Source: Ascidiaceihabitans sp029251465
GTDB taxonomy: Bacteria > Pseudomonadota > Alphaproteobacteria > Rhodobacterales > Rhodobacteraceae
Reading direction: 5' to 3'
DNA: 64,000 nt
Assembly: GCF_042932805.1 (NCBI RefSeq)
Contig: NZ_CP170633.1
Coordinates: 1,612,001 to 1,676,000 of the forward strand
The translations under genes were made by a program, and so were the position numbers. Under the pieces are notes generated by a model. It saw nothing but the letters and a program-made list of their open reading frames with translations, searched no databases and was not told where the DNA came from. Each line of letters opens with the position of its first letter. Positions within the stretch are counted from its first letter, which is position 1. Shown one piece after another: positions 27,677-35,886 of the stretch.

Positions 27677-28561
27677 TCATAACGAGAGTTTGCGGGTTTG
27701 GATTTCATATTCTTCATCGTCAGTTTGGGCAAGCGCGTCGTGCGCGGAGCCCTCAAGTTGCTCAAGCGCCCGGCGCGCTTCAGTGGGCGTTTTGTTCCCG
27801 AGAGACGAGTGCGGTCTGACCTGATTGTAGTCGTATCGCCAAAGCGCCAGTTTTCTGCGGGCGTCATCTAAAGTGTCGAAGATCTCCTCATTCAGCAGCT
27901 CGTCTCGCAGGCTGCCATTAAAGCTTTCGATGAAGCCATTCTGCTGCGGTTTGCCCGGATCGATGTAATGCCAATCCACGTCGCTATCGCCAGCCCACTT
28001 CAGGATCGCGCGACTGGTAAACTCCGTCCCGTTGTCACTGACAATACAAGCAGGCTTTCCGTAGACGCGCACCAGTGCGTCCAATTCACGGGCAACCCGA
28101 GCGCCAGAGATGCTGGTATCGGCCATCAGGCACAGGTTCTCACGGCAGCAGTCGTCATTCACTGCCAGCATGCGGAACTTGCGAGACGCACCAAACGTGT
28201 CCGACACAAAATCCAACGACCAACGCTCGCCCGGGCGCAAAGCCACGGGCATAGGTGTCCGCGATCCACGCGCACGTTTACGGCCTCTGCGCCGCCTGAC
28301 ACCCAGCTTTTCCTCGGTGTAGAGACGATACAGCTTCTTGTGGTTCATAATCATGCCTTTGCGTTCCAACAGCACGCCAATCCGGCGATAGCCGAACCGA
28401 CGCCGTTTGCTGGCAATCGCCTTCATCTCTTCGCGAACTTCTGGATTATCCGGCGGCTTGTCGCGCCGTACGGTCTTGGGATCGACACCGACCAGCCTGC
28501 ACGCACGACGTTGCGAGATATCATGATCCCGCATTGCCTTGCGTGCTACAGCCCGTCGCAA
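27677..28561 (-). CDS. IS3-family transposase OrfB (catalytic part)
   Basis: DDE integrase core of the IS. Catalytic residues in RWSLDFVSD, IVSDNGTEF and PQQNGFIESFNGSLRDE are intact, preceded by an HTH-21 region (RRFGYRRIGVLLERKG). The listed start is a TTG at 28561, but the frame is open further up (ELTTPN then LRRAVARKAM) and the natural product is an OrfA-OrfB fusion made by -1 frameshifting near GGGAAAG at the end of orfA. No stop or deletion is seen, so the element may still be active. Confidence 0.93.
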   Translation of the reverse strand: MRRAVARKAMRDHDISQRRACRLVGVDPKTVRRDKPPDNPEVREEMKAIASKRRRFGYRRIGVLLERKGMIMNHKKLYRLYTEEKLGVRRRRGRKRARGSRTPMPVALRPGERWSLDFVSDTFGASRKFRMLAVNDDCCRENLCLMADTSISGARVARELDALVRVYGKPACIVSDNGTEFTSRAILKWAGDSDVDWHYIDPGKPQQNGFIESFNGSLRDELLNEEIFDTLDDARRKLALWRYDYNQVRPHSSLGNKTPTEARRALEQLEGSAHDALAQTDDEEYEIQTRKLSL

Positions 28562-28572
28562 ATTCGGTGTCG

Positions 28573-28860
28573 TCAGTTCTTTCCCAGCAAATCTTTCAAC
28601 ACAACATTGTCGAGCATCGTGTCCGCCAGAAGACGCTTCAGCTTGGCGTTCTCGTCCTCCAGCGATTTAAGGCGGTGGGTGTCAGAAACGTTCATGCCAC
28701 CTTTGGCTTTGAACTTGTAGAACGACGCAGGGCTCAGGCCATGTCTCCGACACACCTCAGCCGTTGGCATTCCAGCTTCTTGCTCTTTGATCATCCCAAT
28801 AATCTGGGCCTCAGTAAAACGACTCTGTCGCATTTGTTTGCTCCTTCGAAAGTTGAGCAA
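28573..28860 (-). CDS. IS3-family transposase OrfA
   Basis: 95-residue helix-turn-helix protein starting MLNFRRSKQMRQSRFTEAQI; the natural start is probably the Met of MRQSRFTEAQIIGMIKEQ. It has the leucine-zipper-like segment LKSLEDENAKLKRLLADTML of IS3 OrfA proteins. It ends LLGKN just upstream of orfB in another frame. Confidence 0.9.
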   Translation of the reverse strand: MLNFRRSKQMRQSRFTEAQIIGMIKEQEAGMPTAEVCRRHGLSPASFYKFKAKGGMNVSDTHRLKSLEDENAKLKRLLADTMLDNVVLKDLLGKN

Positions 28861-28900
28861 ACTTTACATTAAAACGAGGGAAGTTTCGGGGGGCAGGTCA

Positions 28901-29326
28901 CGTCTTATCGGACATGAGGTTGGCATGACTGCAAGGGACTTTTCAGCGATCTCAGAAGCGATCGAAAATGAAGATCTGGGTCTCGCTTGCAGCCTCCACC
29001 AAAGAGAATCCGTTTCTGGACCCGGCCATTCGTAACGAATCTCCTGCAGCGGCGGGTCCTGCTCCCTAACCTCCCTGCACCTCGCGATACCGCAGCCAAC
29101 GTAATTCCTTTTGCAACCATACCGCTGGAACCTGTACCTCTGGACGGGTTGCCCACACGGCCAACAATTCGTTATGACCCCGATATACAGGCCACAGGTA
29201 TTTACAGAACCATTTCGTTCGGTGAGATTTTTAGAACCTTGTCAGGTAATGTGATTTTATGAGGGGACACGGGGCAACGTATCTAAAAAATGAGCGCGAT
29301 AGTGAATTTTTGGTATGCAAACACCG
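28901..29326. other. Unassigned stretch right of the IS
   Basis: No gene I can support. A plus-strand frame runs unbroken from the IS end (LIGHEVGMTARDFSAISEAI, about 44 codons, stop at 29035). Its first residues faintly recall the C-terminal end of tyrosine recombinases, so it may be a stub of a lost integrase; this is weak. A second frame at 28987-29262 (91 codons, Pro-rich) has no recognisable features. Confidence 0.35.
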
Positions 29327-32300
29327 CTAATTTATACTCCGTGTGCTTTTGACAGCCAGCATCTTACTCCAGCAATTTGCACATACCTCCGCAGGGCGAA
29401 AACCTATCTCCTTTGCGAGTTGCATCGCATCTTTAAAACACTTCTTCACCGCACGATCGGAATTTTGACCATATTCTTCATCTGGTCTGCCCATTATTGC
29501 CGCGCGTGCGCGGCCCTCCAAAATTAAAAAACGGACTTTCATCGGCCACATATTCAACGCATTGGCGACTGTAATATGGTGTTTGCACTCTTCCAGGATG
29601 GCCTCCAGGTAATCAAGAGGGGTCTCGTCCTCTCGAGAAGCAACAATCATCTTAAGCCCAATCTCGAAGGCCAATAATTCCAACTGCCCGCCGTGACTGA
29701 TTGTATGGGCGTTCAATTGGTCACAGGCATTGGTTATGTAGTCGAGCGCCTTATTTGGGTTTTTGTGTTCCGCAACATCAGCCAACGCATGACCGGCCAA
29801 AGTGTGCAACCGCTCAACGCCAGAAAATTGCCCCAGCCGCGCGATGTTGGCCTGAAGAACTTGCCTTATCTGAAGCACCTTTTGTGCATCGAGCGGAGCA
29901 GCATTGGCAGCCGATCCGCTCGTCCCTTGTTGATCAGGGAGTACAAGAACGACTTCATCATTGCTCAGCACCTTTATCGCATGCCGCCCACTTTTCCCAC
30001 TGAAAACGACTGGCGTTTCATCGTCAGCACCGAACCGCGCGATAAAGTGTTCGTATTCCTGCAAAGTGTCGTAAATTTTGCGATAGGTCGTTTTGGTAGC
30101 CTCATCGCGACCTGGGGTTCCGGTCAACATCCAAAGCATCCGTGCTTTCCGCGCAACAAGACGCATACCGTCTTCGATGGTGCTGTATGGTAAAGAGCTT
30201 AATATGTGGGCGTCTTTTGACTCTGCTTGAACGGTTTCAAAAAGATCTTTCGTTTCAGATTTTGACTTCTTGATGCCTGACGCATCCCCGCGCGCCATTC
30301 TTTCGAATGGGCCTATGACCCCTACCCCATATTGATCTTCCAAGGCTGCCAACCACCACGCCCATTCCTTGTCCCAAAGCTCCATGACATGCTGAAGACA
30401 CGGTTTCTTACCGATGTGCTCGGTGGCAAAGGTCGCAGGTTGAATAATCGCGGTATCGAGGCGCACACAGACAATTCGGTTATATTTCCCCATAGCGGCT
30501 ACATCTTTTTCAATCGCATGTTCCTGTATGTGCTTTTGGGCGACGCCAAAAGCCCAAGCGACAACATGGTTCAGTTGTGAATGGTAAGCTGACAAGGCGA
30601 CTGACAACAACAAATCCAAGCGCTCAACAGATGTTAGAACAGCGTTTAGATGCTCTGGAATATTTGCTGGTAAACCTCTAACTACCTCGGCCTTGCGCAA
30701 AGCAACGACCCCTACACGTTCAAGTTTTGATAAAGGCATGAAAAGGCGTAAAAACAATTGAAGTCTAAGCTCATCTTGATCGGTGACCATCGATAACCTG
30801 TTAGATTGATCGATATCTTGCTTCAGCAGAACCTTAATAACAAATCGCAAACTGAGCTCCGGAGAATGGATTATATCATTTGATGACTCGTCCTCCACTT
30901 GCCGTTCTATCGAATAGCCAAACGTTTCACCTGTGAGCATCCGCAGGTTACCAAAAGAAATATCTGGTGCCTTTATTGGCTCCAGCTTATCAGGTAGGCT
31001 GGCAAGCAAAGCATAGAAAGATTGGATATCGCGAGCGGGAGAAAAGCTGGCCTGGACACCAAAATTACCATCTTGAAGTCGGCGAAATTGCGCGCGACGA
31101 CGTGCAGCAATTGAGAGTACACGAAATGCTTGCCTACGGATCCGACCTTCGTCACGCTGATTAATTTCGCCCATCAACCTCAATGCGAGGCTACGGCTCA
31201 TATACCATTCTTCGCGGGCCTTCATTGTATTGCTTTCCCGCAGGCCGTATTCCTCCTGATTGTACTGCGTCACCTTCCCTTTGCTCAGATACAAAGCTTG
31301 TGTCCCTTTATAGACGCGTCGCAAACAAGCATGAACCTCTTTTGCATTTGCATTGATGCCAGGAAGGACCCCTGACCGCGGATAATGGTCCTTCCAGAGT
31401 TTCAGCATCTTTGGCAAAGACTGCACCATGACTCCGTCCTCGGTAATCGCGGCCGCGCTGATCAATGCCATGGCTGGCAAGATGCCTTCGTCAAAAAAGC
31501 CATCCACTAGATTTCGTACAACAAGGGGCTGGAGCTTTTGAAATTCCTCCTCGTTTTCTTTTTCTGCCTCATCGTCGACTGCATCAAGGATAGATTGAAA
31601 TTCAGATGTCAGTTTGACCGTATCAGTTCGCACAGAAAGCAGGGCCGACATGGTCAACAATATCTCACCCGAAACGGGCACATCGTTATAATTCGTAAAA
31701 GACGTAATCTTCGGTTCGATGTTCTTTTGAAACAGATCCAGCCGCTCGTCACTGGGGTACCAATAGAATCTGCTTAGATCGGGTGCATCCATCTTGAGCC
31801 AACGGTACCAAATGCGTGGCTCCTGGCTCCAATCGTCAAAGGATTTGTCGGGCTGGGTGACCAGAAATCGCGAAGCACAGTTCTTGTACATCAACGTGTC
31901 CAATAGCCGGTAGATACCACGGTCTCCAAGAACACGCTGCAAAGCGTCAGCCTCCAGACCATGCACATCCGAAAAGATGAAAAACGCCGGGATAACGTCA
32001 TGCAAGACAGCAATCTCTGCCAGCAAATCCGACATAGCCCCACGATGCGGATTGGCAGGCAACTGCGCGCGAGCGATTTCTTCGATGCTGCGGGTTTCTT
32101 TTGGATCATGTATCCGTTTGAGAAAACCAAGAACTTTCGCGGCCAGTTCAAAATAGTTGTTGTGCTGTACATTAACGGCAAACACTGGCAGCTGCGTGAC
32201 CGTCCCATCCTCCCCCAGCAACGGCAGCGATGTGGTCCGGTCATGCCGATCATGTGCTTTACGCTGCAAATCCAGCAACAAGTCTCCGACCACGGATTTC

Positions 32301-33151
32301 TTACCGGTATGTTGCCCGCCATGCAGAATTATGAGTTCGAACCGGGTTTTGCCCCCTACTTTTTCCTTTTCAAGACAGGATTTGATGTCGACAACAAGAT
32401 TCTCGACGTCCGTGTTCCGTTCAGTGATTGCACTGTGGTCTGCCGCAGCATAATCCAAAAACTGTTCGTCAATGTAATGCAGCTCCCGCACCTTTATCGT
32501 CTGATCCTCTGTACGTATCAGACCCAAGTCGAGAGAGAGGGCGCGAAAAAGATCAACAGGCATTTCATAGCCGATGTCTTTGTCGTCCTGATCATAAAGA
32601 CAGCCTTCAATACGCGCTACGATCTGCTCCTTGCTCAGGGTCGCGCCGTCCACTTCGCATAGTCCCACAAGGTGCACAGCGACAAAGGCTAAAGCCCATT
32701 TCATCGCCCTATCGCGCTCGGCGATTTCCCGGATAAAAACAGACTTCCCATGAATGCGCGTACCGGGATCAACGAGGATTGTGACTGTCTGTATTGTGGC
32801 CTTGAGAGTATCCGCGCTGACAGTGGGGCGCGCCTCATCCACGATCAACTTGGCAAGTTTCGTGGGCCGTTTGACATCGAGCGAGCTGAGCGCCAGTAAG
32901 GCTGTGAGTCCTTGCAGCCGACCGCGCAGCGCTATGGACCGCTTTCCGGTCGTGTTCGTAGTGAAATGTAAGGCGTCAAGGACAGCCTGTTTGTCGCCAT
33001 AGGCTTTCTTAAGACAATCGGTTCCAGCAGGGAACTTGGTGTCGTACTTCGATATTTCGAAGGCCGCCTCGACTTCTTCGGCGGCGTTGCATGCAAAGGG
33101 GCGGCCTTCTGGATTTCTTGTCGGCGCGGAACGAGGAACAGTCTTATTCAC
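29327..33151 (-). CDS. Large STAND-like P-loop protein, 1274 aa, function unknown
   Basis: Large protein with one clear P-loop: GGQHTGKKS at residues 278-286 (Walker A), and PAFFIFSDVHG at 388-398 with Asp395 as probable Walker B. The N-terminal 250 residues look helical, with a possible winged-helix region before the P-loop (VDLFRALSLDLGLIRTEDQT). After the NTPase region, about 800 mostly alpha-helical residues follow, suggesting a repeat-type sensor or platform, as in STAND NTPases. No nuclease, TIR, protease or membrane motif is recognised. It starts with GTG at 33151 (MNKTVPRSAPTRN). The divergent operon of membrane proteins begins about 290 bases away. STAND assignment and any defence role are inference from architecture and island context. 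Confidence 0.65.
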   Translation of the reverse strand: MNKTVPRSAPTRNPEGRPFACNAAEEVEAAFEISKYDTKFPAGTDCLKKAYGDKQAVLDALHFTTNTTGKRSIALRGRLQGLTALLALSSLDVKRPTKLAKLIVDEARPTVSADTLKATIQTVTILVDPGTRIHGKSVFIREIAERDRAMKWALAFVAVHLVGLCEVDGATLSKEQIVARIEGCLYDQDDKDIGYEMPVDLFRALSLDLGLIRTEDQTIKVRELHYIDEQFLDYAAADHSAITERNTDVENLVVDIKSCLEKEKVGGKTRFELIILHGGQHTGKKSVVGDLLLDLQRKAHDRHDRTTSLPLLGEDGTVTQLPVFAVNVQHNNYFELAAKVLGFLKRIHDPKETRSIEEIARAQLPANPHRGAMSDLLAEIAVLHDVIPAFFIFSDVHGLEADALQRVLGDRGIYRLLDTLMYKNCASRFLVTQPDKSFDDWSQEPRIWYRWLKMDAPDLSRFYWYPSDERLDLFQKNIEPKITSFTNYNDVPVSGEILLTMSALLSVRTDTVKLTSEFQSILDAVDDEAEKENEEEFQKLQPLVVRNLVDGFFDEGILPAMALISAAAITEDGVMVQSLPKMLKLWKDHYPRSGVLPGINANAKEVHACLRRVYKGTQALYLSKGKVTQYNQEEYGLRESNTMKAREEWYMSRSLALRLMGEINQRDEGRIRRQAFRVLSIAARRRAQFRRLQDGNFGVQASFSPARDIQSFYALLASLPDKLEPIKAPDISFGNLRMLTGETFGYSIERQVEDESSNDIIHSPELSLRFVIKVLLKQDIDQSNRLSMVTDQDELRLQLFLRLFMPLSKLERVGVVALRKAEVVRGLPANIPEHLNAVLTSVERLDLLLSVALSAYHSQLNHVVAWAFGVAQKHIQEHAIEKDVAAMGKYNRIVCVRLDTAIIQPATFATEHIGKKPCLQHVMELWDKEWAWWLAALEDQYGVGVIGPFERMARGDASGIKKSKSETKDLFETVQAESKDAHILSSLPYSTIEDGMRLVARKARMLWMLTGTPGRDEATKTTYRKIYDTLQEYEHFIARFGADDETPVVFSGKSGRHAIKVLSNDEVVLVLPDQQGTSGSAANAAPLDAQKVLQIRQVLQANIARLGQFSGVERLHTLAGHALADVAEHKNPNKALDYITNACDQLNAHTISHGGQLELLAFEIGLKMIVASREDETPLDYLEAILEECKHHITVANALNMWPMKVRFLILEGRARAAIMGRPDEEYGQNSDRAVKKCFKDAMQLAKEIGFRPAEVCANCWSKMLAVKSTRSIN

Positions 33152-33442
33152 ATGTGTGCCTTTGATCTGGAAAGTGCCAGAAACCGGCCACTAGATTCTC
33201 TTATTCGTAAAAATTGATAGCACATTCCCTTACTCTTTTACCTCAAAATTCACACATTTTTAGCACTTTTTACAAACTGCAAAAATCTGTGCTTAAAAGT
33301 GACGGAATTATGAAGCGTTAAGAAACTGGCAACAAAATAGAGATTTTTGCCAGATTGTGTGAATTCTGGAAAAAACGAATTTCCCCGTTTAAATTTATCC
33401 GCTCTCCTGGCCGAACCACAACAGATCCAGGGAGAACACAAA
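33152..33442. promoter_or_regulatory. Divergent intergenic region of the island cargo
   Basis: 291 AT-rich bases between the large P-loop gene and the operon with the 57-residue protein; it must hold both promoters. A 7-bp inverted repeat (CACTTTT at 33264-33270, AAAAGTG at 33295-33301) and AGCAC/GTGCT at 33262 and 33289 overlap and could form an operator or transcript hairpin. No regulator gene is on the island. Confidence 0.4.
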
Positions 33443-33616
33443 ATGATAAAACACGTTTTCACACCGTTCGGTACAGGTATCGCGTCGGCCTTTTTCTCAG
33501 AGAAGTTCAGCCTGCTGGACATATCAACAATGGATCTGGTCACGACCCGCAACCATGTAGCAACCCTGCCAGCACGCTTTAATGCAAAGGCCTGCGACAG
33601 TGGTGAGCGCAAATGA
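33443..33616 (+). CDS. Small protein of 57 aa, first gene of the island operon
   Basis: ATG at 33443 is preceded by a strong Shine-Dalgarno (AGGGAGA) 7 bases upstream, and the stop overlaps the start of the PBP-like gene (ATGA), so the two are translationally coupled. The product starts MIKHVFTPFGTGIASAFFSE and ends KACDSGERK. It has no clear signal peptide, membrane helix or known motif. It may be a regulatory or subunit protein, or a leader peptide; unknown. Confidence 0.6.
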   Translation: MIKHVFTPFGTGIASAFFSEKFSLLDISTMDLVTTRNHVATLPARFNAKACDSGERK

Positions 33617-35874
33617 GCTCTCCTTTCGGTAAAACCCCCGATCACACCGCGGCAAAGAGCGAAATTAAGTCTTACGCCAAGGGTTACGTAAATCAGGAAG
33701 CCGCTTGGAATGCGGCCCTCAGGAAGTCGTTCAACCGTTTAGAGTACTTTATCGACAGTGTCAGCAAGGCCAGACGCGGCTTTGGTTTGGTTTCCGTATC
33801 GATCCCAGCAATCCTCAGCCCGCTTCAGGTCTTGGGGTTGTTGACCAAACCGTTCCGGCAAATCTTGCCCAGTTTGCGCCTTACGAGAACCGGCAGCAAA
33901 CTGCGGATGGTTGCGCGAGCGGCAGTTTTTACGACGCTCAGCGCTGCAACAGTCTCCGCGGGCACGGTCGCTTTCTATTGGCCCCAAGTGGCCAAGGACG
34001 TGGCTCAGATCGAGAACAACCTCACATGCGCACAAGCGCACATGCTGACTGATACCGATGGTTATGCCGGTGCCTTGCCCTTAGGTGATTGTACCAACCG
34101 GATGGCTGTTACCGCTGACTTTGGCGAGATGATCAACATGCAGATCACCATCGCCTTCGAAGCGATCGAGGGGGGCGTTTTGGGGGAGAACACTTTTCTT
34201 GCTCAGGACCTCAGAGGCTATCTACGCTACTTTGGGTCTTTGATGCCCTTTGCCCAGTCTGTGGCAGAGACTATTGGCTTACCCTTCACCAAAGGCGGAT
34301 CATCGGGCATCCAGACCACCTTTGAGGCGTATTCCGGCAATTCTCATGCCCTGCGCCTGCGTGAGAAGCCCCGCATGGTTACCATGGGTATCCGCGCTTC
34401 ACTGACTACCTTTCGTGACGACGACGACCGCGCGCGGCTGGTAGTGCAACTGCCTGTGATCTCCGGCTATGGCGGGGTGCCGATTGGCGGGCGCCATGCG
34501 GCACAGATCCTCTTTGACGGCGCTCCAAAACAGATCTGGCAGCAGTGCCTCTTTGCGGCTGCATTGGGCAAGAACTTGTTGCTCAGCCAGTCACCAACCC
34601 TTGAGGATGGCAAACGTTCGTCGATTAATCGCGCAGTGATCCGCGCCGAGGCCTGCATTGAAGAAATCTCACCGGATACAGCGACCGCGCAAGTACAGAT
34701 TGCTACGCTGGGGTTATGGGTTGTGCCACAAGTGCCAGCACCTGACGCGTTGGACCCTGCCATTCGCCGTCATGCCCGGGCCGAAGCGAGGCTGGCTCAC
34801 ATCGACGAAGTCGCCCAAACAATCGTCTTGACGGCCAGCAGAGAGGCCCAAAGCGTTTTAATGGCTGCGGGTGATATCTCTGCCGGTACGGGTGCAATGA
34901 AACCGATTACGGATGCGCTTCCTGCGGATGCTTGTCTTGACGGTTCATGCGCGGCTCAAGTTGGGTTTGCATTTGCTGCCGCCGAAATTGTCGACGAAAG
35001 GCTGATTCCGACAGCTGTGCGGACCAATGTTACGGGCGCACTCTTCGGCAATCTGAGACCGAGTGAAGGTGGCTTCAAACGTGTTGCCCCCGCAATGGGC
35101 CAAGCCAGCTTGCATAAGATCACACACCTTCTTGTGGCGGCAGCGAATAATGTCCAGTCGCTTTGCTCAAAATGGCGCGGAGGGAAACTGAAGGACTTTG
35201 ACGGTTTTGCAGGGGTAAAGGACTGCGACGACGCCTTTGGTCCGCCAGAACGTCGAAGTGTCTCTGACGCGATCCAATGGAGTGCAAACCTTGGCTTTGC
35301 CCACCTCGTAGACCGCTTCCCTGAGGACTTTGAGGATCTACATGAAAACCTGGGGTGGCTTGGCGAGATGACTGGCGAAGCTTCGATCGGAGCGACTTTG
35401 GGTCTTGGTGTCATGCCAGCCGGGCCTGCTGATTTTATGCAGCTACTCGGGGCAATCGAGACCGGCAAGATGAGCCCGCTCAGCATGCTGGACGCCCCGC
35501 GTGCTACAGGTAACGGCCATGTCTATGACATGGCAGCCATGGGCTTTAATGACGCCGCATTACGGCGCGTGCGCAACTGGCTTGGTGAACCTATTGCAGG
35601 CACTCTCAAAGGTACGGTTAACCGAGTCAACTGGCCCAAAGGCTGCAGCAAGCCGCATATGGGAAAGACAGGCACAAATTTTGCCAACAAGAAGCGACTT
35701 TCCAAAAACATGGTCATGATCGTCAAATGCGATGGCAGAAAGATCGTCCTCTATGGCGGTGTCTGGACCCAAGATTTGGCAAATGGCTCCGTCGGGCGTG
35801 TCAGTCATTCAACACTTGCACCCATGATCGAGGCAACCCTCAGGGCTGCTTTGCTTAACACACCCTCAGATTAA
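33613..35874 (+). CDS. Class A penicillin-binding-protein-like protein, 753 aa
   Basis: A transpeptidase-type protein with all three active-site motifs in the right order: SLHK at 499-502 (SxxK), SAN at 557-559 (SxN, in IQWSANLGFAHLVDRF) and KTGT at 685-688. A hydrophobic segment near residues 97-125 is a probable membrane anchor. Before the transpeptidase lies a region like a glycosyltransferase-51 domain but degenerate: AIEGG with Glu186 where AIEDRRF is usual, and KGGSSGIQTT at 227-236 in place of QGGSTITQQ. Thus the polymerase half is probably inactive or altered while the serine transpeptidase could act. Several extra cysteines (LTCAQAH, DCTNRM, CLDGSC) may form periplasmic disulphides. 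It overlaps the 57-aa gene by 4 bases and precedes the 464-aa gene by 12 bases. A penicillin-binding protein on such an island, next to a large NTPase, is unusual. Confidence 0.75.
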   Translation: MSSPFGKTPDHTAAKSEIKSYAKGYVNQEAAWNAALRKSFNRLEYFIDSVSKARRGFGLVSVSIPAILSPLQVLGLLTKPFRQILPSLRLTRTGSKLRMVARAAVFTTLSAATVSAGTVAFYWPQVAKDVAQIENNLTCAQAHMLTDTDGYAGALPLGDCTNRMAVTADFGEMINMQITIAFEAIEGGVLGENTFLAQDLRGYLRYFGSLMPFAQSVAETIGLPFTKGGSSGIQTTFEAYSGNSHALRLREKPRMVTMGIRASLTTFRDDDDRARLVVQLPVISGYGGVPIGGRHAAQILFDGAPKQIWQQCLFAAALGKNLLLSQSPTLEDGKRSSINRAVIRAEACIEEISPDTATAQVQIATLGLWVVPQVPAPDALDPAIRRHARAEARLAHIDEVAQTIVLTASREAQSVLMAAGDISAGTGAMKPITDALPADACLDGSCAAQVGFAFAAAEIVDERLIPTAVRTNVTGALFGNLRPSEGGFKRVAPAMGQASLHKITHLLVAAANNVQSLCSKWRGGKLKDFDGFAGVKDCDDAFGPPERRSVSDAIQWSANLGFAHLVDRFPEDFEDLHENLGWLGEMTGEASIGATLGLGVMPAGPADFMQLLGAIETGKMSPLSMLDAPRATGNGHVYDMAAMGFNDAALRRVRNWLGEPIAGTLKGTVNRVNWPKGCSKPHMGKTGTNFANKKRLSKNMVMIVKCDGRKIVLYGGVWTQDLANGSVGRVSHSTLAPMIEATLRAALLNTPSD

Positions 35875-35886
35875 GGAACCGAAACC

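Larger units (their letters stand above)
27651..28900 (-). mobile_element. IS3-family insertion sequence (IS407-like group), 1250 bp
   Basis: Ends carry 15-bp perfect inverted repeats (TGACCTGCCCCCCGA), then partial matches. Inside are orfA and orfB in two frames, as in IS3 elements. The flanking bases (GCTG on the left, CGTC on the right) do not form the 3-4 bp target duplication that IS3 elements make, so either DNA beside the element was deleted or two copies recombined. It sits where the island's integrase gene would be expected. Confidence 0.9.

Noticed and set aside
28987..29262. 91-codon plus-strand frame right of the IS
   Set aside because: Pro/Arg-rich, no ribosome binding site and no recognisable motif; kept only as part of the unassigned stretch.
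33262..33301. Inverted repeat as a riboswitch or attenuator
   Set aside because: Arms are short (5-7 bp) and widely spaced; not enough for more than a tentative operator.
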